A stretch of 64,000 nucleotides of DNA from Rufibacter sediminis (GTDB taxonomy: Bacteria; Bacteroidota; Bacteroidia; Cytophagales; Hymenobacteraceae). The notes under the pieces were generated by a model, which worked only from the letters and a program-made list of their open reading frames with translations, ran no database searches and was not told where the DNA came from. The stretch covers positions 186,001-250,000 of the forward strand of contig NZ_JACOAF010000044.1 of assembly GCF_014269285.1 (NCBI RefSeq). The letters run 5' to 3'. Shown here in pieces: positions 61,249 to 64,000 of the stretch. The stretch's first letter is position 1. Each line of letters begins with the position of its first letter. Both the position numbers and the translations under genes were made by a program.

Positions 61249-63195
61249 TTAAGGTTGGGGTACCCATCTCAACGAGACGGCTATTCTGAAATGACGCGGC
61301 GGCATGGCCCGGTACGCCATGGTCTGGTAGACCGTGTTGGTGAGGTTCTGCACCTGCGCCATGATTTGCGTTTCAAACGTGTGCCACGCAAAGGTTTTCC
61401 CCAGGCTGGCATTCATCAAGTAGTAGGCGGGCAGCCAGTTGTTGTTGTCATTATCGGTGAACCGGCGGCCAGTGAACGTGGCATCAGTAGTAAGCCACCA
61501 ACTCTGGAAGCGAACTTCCGCCCAGGCGGCCACTTTGTGTTTGGGCACATAGAACAGCTGGCGGTCCTGTAACCGGGCTCTAAAATCGGGGAGTTTCTGC
61601 TGGGAGATGGTATAGGCGTAAGCCAGTCCGCCGGAGAAAGACCAGCGGTCATCCAGGGTGTATTGCCAGCGGCTGTCCAGCTCGGCGCCGTGGCCCCGTA
61701 CCCGCTGCAGGTTCACCGGTTCTGAGTAGTTCCCCTGGGAGGCGGGTTGCCACAGAATCCAGTCTTTCACTTGCAAGGCGTAGCCGGTGACTTCGGTGGT
61801 GCCGGTGAGTTGCCCTTTTTTCAGTTGGTGCACCAGGCCGCCCTCATAGCCCCAGCCGCTTTCGGGTTTTAGGGCCGGATTTCCGCCAGGCCGCCAAAAA
61901 CGGTCGTTGAGGGTAGGCACGCGGTAGCTGCGCGAGACATTGGCTTTGACGGAGAGTGTCTGCCCGTTCTGTTCCAGAATTCTGAAATTGGCCCCCAGTG
62001 ATGGCGTGAGCGGCGGATTGAAGCCCTGCACCCAGGCCTGTCGCACGTTTAGGCTTATCTGCAACCCGGGTAACGGATCATACCGCAGCCAGGCATAGGT
62101 GGAGAACCGCTGTTCGTCTACTTTTCCGCCGTAACCACCCACATTGGCTTTAAACAACTGCCCCTCGGCTCCAAGCTGTAGCAGCAGGTTGGGCAGCAGA
62201 GCGCGCTCGTGTTCTACCTGACTTTGGTAGGTGTTAACCGTGGAAAGGGAAGAGGTGTCAACGGTAGAGAGGGTGGCATCATTCTTATAATCCAGGCGGT
62301 CTTTGAAATAGGCGGCCCGCACGGTGGTGGTGCCCCCGGCAAACTGGCCTTGCCATTCGCCCATGAGGCGCAGGTTTTCGTCGTCTTGCTCCGCGTTAGT
62401 GTTAGCGCTGCCCATAGCCGGCTGAATCTGCCGGTGCGTCTTCACGTACCAGCCTCTCGCGGAGAGTCGCTGCCCGGGACTGATCTGGTAATGCACCTCC
62501 TGCGCCAGGCTAGTCTGGTCAAAGCCCGCGTTTTGCTGGGTTTCCTGAGGTGAGCCATAGGCGGTGGTGTTCTGGAACCGGAAATCATTGTCCGCCGATG
62601 TGCGGGTGAACGAAGAAGAAAGCGCCAGGCGACCGTCTGAGAAAGCGCCGGAGGCGGCCGTGCGCCGGTGCCCGAAACTGCCTATTCCCTGCTGTACCTG
62701 CAGTTGCCTGGACGGCGTGAACGACACCGGGTTCTCCAGCAGAATGGCTCCTCCCACGGCGCCACTGCCGTGCAGCGCCCCGCTGGGCCCGTGCTGTACG
62801 CTTACCTGGGTGGAGGCAGAAGGAGGCAGCAAGGCAAAATCGGTCATGCCCAGCGTGGGTAATGCGATGTTGAAGCCATTCCAGAGGACGGCGGTGTGGC
62901 TGGATGAGGTACCCCTGAACGCCACCGTGGCCGTCATGCCGTTGCCGTAGCTTTTGAGGTACAAGGGGCTGCGCTGCTGCAGCAGATCAGAAAGGGTGAG
63001 GCCAGGCCTCCGTTGCAAAAGCAGCGTGTCTACGGCCTGCACCTTTGAGCCGGCGGCGTAACGGGTGGAGCGCTGGCCCGCCACCGTCACGGGAGCCAGC
63101 TGCACCGTGTCTTTCAACTGGGCATAGCTATTGGGCAGAGCCAGAAACTCTGCGGCCACGGTGGCCAACGCAAACAAAAGAAGACGACGTACCAT
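61249..63195 (-). CDS. btuB: TonB-dependent vitamin B12 receptor (BtuB-like)
   Basis: 648 residues from ATG 63193-63195; the longer frame would run through the riboswitch and is rejected. Signal peptide (cleavage near NSYAQ), plug domain (LSDLLQQRSPLYLKSYGNGM, VAFRGTSSSHTAVLWNGFNI, VQHGPSGALHGSGAVGGAIL), then a 22-strand-type barrel ending in YRAMPPRHFRIAVSLRWVPQ with an aromatic terminal region. No classical TonB box is obvious beyond VQLAPVTVAGQRS after the signal peptide. The cobalamin riboswitch in front identifies the substrate class. First gene of the operon with the propeller lipoproteins. Confidence 0.93.
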   Translation of the reverse strand: MVRRLLLFALATVAAEFLALPNSYAQLKDTVQLAPVTVAGQRSTRYAAGSKVQAVDTLLLQRRPGLTLSDLLQQRSPLYLKSYGNGMTATVAFRGTSSSHTAVLWNGFNIALPTLGMTDFALLPPSASTQVSVQHGPSGALHGSGAVGGAILLENPVSFTPSRQLQVQQGIGSFGHRRTAASGAFSDGRLALSSSFTRTSADNDFRFQNTTAYGSPQETQQNAGFDQTSLAQEVHYQISPGQRLSARGWYVKTHRQIQPAMGSANTNAEQDDENLRLMGEWQGQFAGGTTTVRAAYFKDRLDYKNDATLSTVDTSSLSTVNTYQSQVEHERALLPNLLLQLGAEGQLFKANVGGYGGKVDEQRFSTYAWLRYDPLPGLQISLNVRQAWVQGFNPPLTPSLGANFRILEQNGQTLSVKANVSRSYRVPTLNDRFWRPGGNPALKPESGWGYEGGLVHQLKKGQLTGTTEVTGYALQVKDWILWQPASQGNYSEPVNLQRVRGHGAELDSRWQYTLDDRWSFSGGLAYAYTISQQKLPDFRARLQDRQLFYVPKHKVAAWAEVRFQSWWLTTDATFTGRRFTDNDNNNWLPAYYLMNASLGKTFAWHTFETQIMAQVQNLTNTVYQTMAYRAMPPRHFRIAVSLRWVPQP

Positions 63196-63304
63196 ATCCT
63201 CGGCTATAGAGCAGAGGAGACAAAAAGGGAGAAATAAACGAAAACGCCGGCCCACGGCGGGACCACCATCCTTGCTGCTTTTTTCCCGAAAGCCTCCAGG
63301 TGAA
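63196..63304. other. Untranslated leader between riboswitch and btuB, with expression platform
   Basis: On the minus strand CGCCG-N5-CGGCG (63245-63259) is followed by TTTTCGTTTATTT: an intrinsic terminator about 50 nt before the btuB ATG, the likely off-switch. A core resembling the 40-bp palindrome (CTGCTTTTTTCCCGAAAGCC) lies at 63274-63294. Confidence 0.55.
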
Positions 63305-63484
63305 TGTTGGATCTTGGCAGGTCTCCTGGCTCTCTTCTTCGGCCCGGCCTTCCCATCTGGTGAACAGACAGTGGCGTGTGGTGGGCAGAAACATATAGAA
63401 GATAACAGTTGCGGGAACAGCTCAGGTTTTTCACCTGATTCCCTTTTAAGACATCCCCGGAAGAAGACCGAGGCTGTCACCAAA
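63305..63484 (-). promoter_or_regulatory. Cobalamin riboswitch
   Basis: On the minus strand the B12 box AGCCAGGAGACCTGCC is the complement of 63316-63331. Upstream are GGGAATCAGGTGAAAAACCT and GAGCTGTTCCCGCAACTGT (63413-63443 complement), which are the conserved paired core of the class, and CACTG followed by GGGAAGGCCGGG. It controls btuB expression in response to adenosylcobalamin. Confidence 0.95.
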
Positions 63485-63491
63485 ATCGGGG

Positions 63492-63499
63492 CAAAGGTA
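63492..63499 (-). promoter_or_regulatory. -7 box of the btuB riboswitch transcript
   Basis: TACCTTTG on the minus strand, exact fit to TAnnTTTG, placing the transcription start at about 63485, directly at the 5' end of the riboswitch. No clear -33 box. Confidence 0.5.
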
Positions 63500-63548
63500 C
63501 GCGAAGTTTGGAAAGGCTGCTATAACCCACGAAAAATATCTTGCCTCG

Positions 63549-63588
63549 CTGTTTTGAACCTGTTTTCTGGAAACAAGCCGGAAACAGC
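63549..63588. repeat. 40-bp palindrome, copy 26
   Basis: CTGTTTTGAACCTGTTTTC to CAAGCCGGAAACAGC. Confidence 0.8.
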
Positions 63589-63616
63589 CGGAGGATAATT
63601 CCTGGCGGAGCAACCA

Positions 63617-63656
63617 TCGTTTTAGGGCTGATTTTTGAAAAAGGGGCTGTAAACGG
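63617..63656. repeat. 40-bp palindrome, copy 27
   Basis: TCGTTTTAGGGCTGATTTTT to AGGGGCTGTAAACGG, three bases before a REP-like element. Confidence 0.8.
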
Positions 63657-63659
63657 CAT

Positions 63660-63705
63660 GGACGCAGATACTCGTAGGAGCTGCGCCCACTACGAGGTCT
63701 TGAAG
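63660..63705 (+). repeat. REP-like hairpin element, copy 5
   Basis: 46 bp containing CTCGTAGGAGCTGCGC (identical to 32225-32240) followed by CCACTACGAGGTC. No transposase is adjacent in the window. Confidence 0.8.
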
Positions 63706-63720
63706 GCACGTTATGATGGC

Positions 63721-63801
63721 CTGCTATGGCGCGGAAGTTACTTCCGTGCCTTATGATAAAGTAGGTAGAAAGTCACGGAAGTAACTTCCGCGCCATAGCA
63801 G
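63721..63801. repeat. 28-bp perfect inverted repeat
   Basis: Left arm 63721-63748 (CTGCTATGGCGCGGAAGTTA at its start) and right arm 63774-63801 are exact complements, 25 bp apart. Each arm contains its own small palindrome (GGAAGTTACTTCC/GGAAGTAACTTCC). Confidence 0.9.
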
Positions 63802-63811
63802 TACAAGAACC

Positions 63812-63882
63812 AACTGGCGCGAGACTGAAGTCTCATGACAAAGGATGATGCGAGTCTCCAGACTCGCCGGGAACCACCGGCA
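63812..63882. repeat. 71-bp double-hairpin repeat, copy 2
   Basis: Same length as 32539-32609. The second hairpin (GCGAGTCTCCAGACTCGC) is identical; the first is GAGACTGAAGTCTC instead of GAGTCTTCAGACTC, with both arms changed so that pairing is kept. Confidence 0.8.
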
Positions 63883-64000
63883 GGATTGCAGAGCTTTGGA
63901 TAACATTCCAGACAAGCTACTTTGCTCAGAACAGCAGCATCAGAAAAAAACAGGCGTAATGATGCTTCATTTTAAAGCAGGTTTGTAGCGCATAAATCCT

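Larger units (their letters stand above)
63500..64000. other. Repeat island at the right edge, no gene
   Basis: 501 bp without a credible ORF. In order: two 40-bp palindromes (63549, 63617), a REP-like hairpin (63660), a 28-bp inverted repeat pair (63721-63801) and the 71-bp double hairpin (63812). A right half of the palindrome (AAAAAAACAGGCGTAATG) lies near 63946. Confidence 0.8.

Noticed and set aside
61249-63483. A longer btuB starting about 96 codons upstream
   Set aside because: That extension translates the cobalamin riboswitch; the ATG at 63193-63195 begins a normal signal peptide.
1907-63656. All 40-bp palindromes being ordinary intrinsic terminators
   Set aside because: The inner arms are interrupted and no T run follows; several copies lie next to a true terminator, upstream of genes or inside a gene.

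Overview
The window comes from a moderately GC-rich member of the Bacteroidota, most likely Cytophagales/Hymenobacteraceae (Rufibacter/Pontibacter/Hymenobacter type). The reasons are a SusC/SusD pair, surface lipoproteins with acidic residues after the lipobox cysteine, promoters of the TTTG-N19-TAnnTTTG type, and several families typical of the group (DUF6588, beta-propeller B12-binding lipoproteins, BY-kinase/PHP-phosphatase capsule genes). The genus is inferred from overall gene content, not shown by a marker gene. No rRNA, tRNA, CRISPR array or prophage was recognised.

Layout. 1-4 kb: the end of a lamin-tail-domain secreted protein, a TauE/SafE transporter and a DUF6588 protein. 4-9 kb: an AT-rich SusC/SusD pair with a good promoter. 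9-13 kb: an S9 peptidase facing two tandem PAP2 phosphatases. 13.6-17.8 kb: housekeeping genes (metK, hpf, a Xer recombinase, rpsU, an acyl-CoA dehydrogenase). 18-23 kb: exopolysaccharide export lipoprotein, tyrosine autokinase, PHP-type tyrosine phosphatase and an epimerase, followed by a TPR protein, phosphosulfolactate synthase, DedA and aroE (23-26.8 kb). 27-30 kb: an ECF sigma factor with its membrane partner, and small proteins. 30-32 kb: uvrB, then a 690-bp repeat island. 32.8-36.7 kb: a three-subunit molybdenum aldehyde/xanthine dehydrogenase. 37-40.5 kb: a GNAT, a REP-associated transposase flanked by its repeats, and a B12-binding radical SAM protein. 41-47.4 kb: manganese catalase, a YciI protein, a P-type Ca2+ ATPase and SelO. 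48-57.6 kb: a metal block (HMA chaperone, CopA, two cysteine-rich copper-storage proteins, a CDF exporter, an AraC regulator carrying an HMA-like cysteine pair) around a frameshifted penicillin acylase. 58.9-63.5 kb: a vitamin B12 uptake locus with a cobalamin riboswitch, a BtuB-like receptor and two BtuG-like propeller lipoproteins.

The most unusual content is non-coding. About 25 copies of one 40-bp imperfect palindrome are scattered through the window, usually next to stop codons, often merged with a terminator stem, and once translated inside a gene. A second family (46-bp REP-like hairpin, five copies) flanks a RAYT transposase as an inverted pair and also occurs without it. A third (71-bp double hairpin, two copies) sits next to copies of the first two in two repeat islands, at 32.2-32.8 kb and 63.5-63.9 kb.
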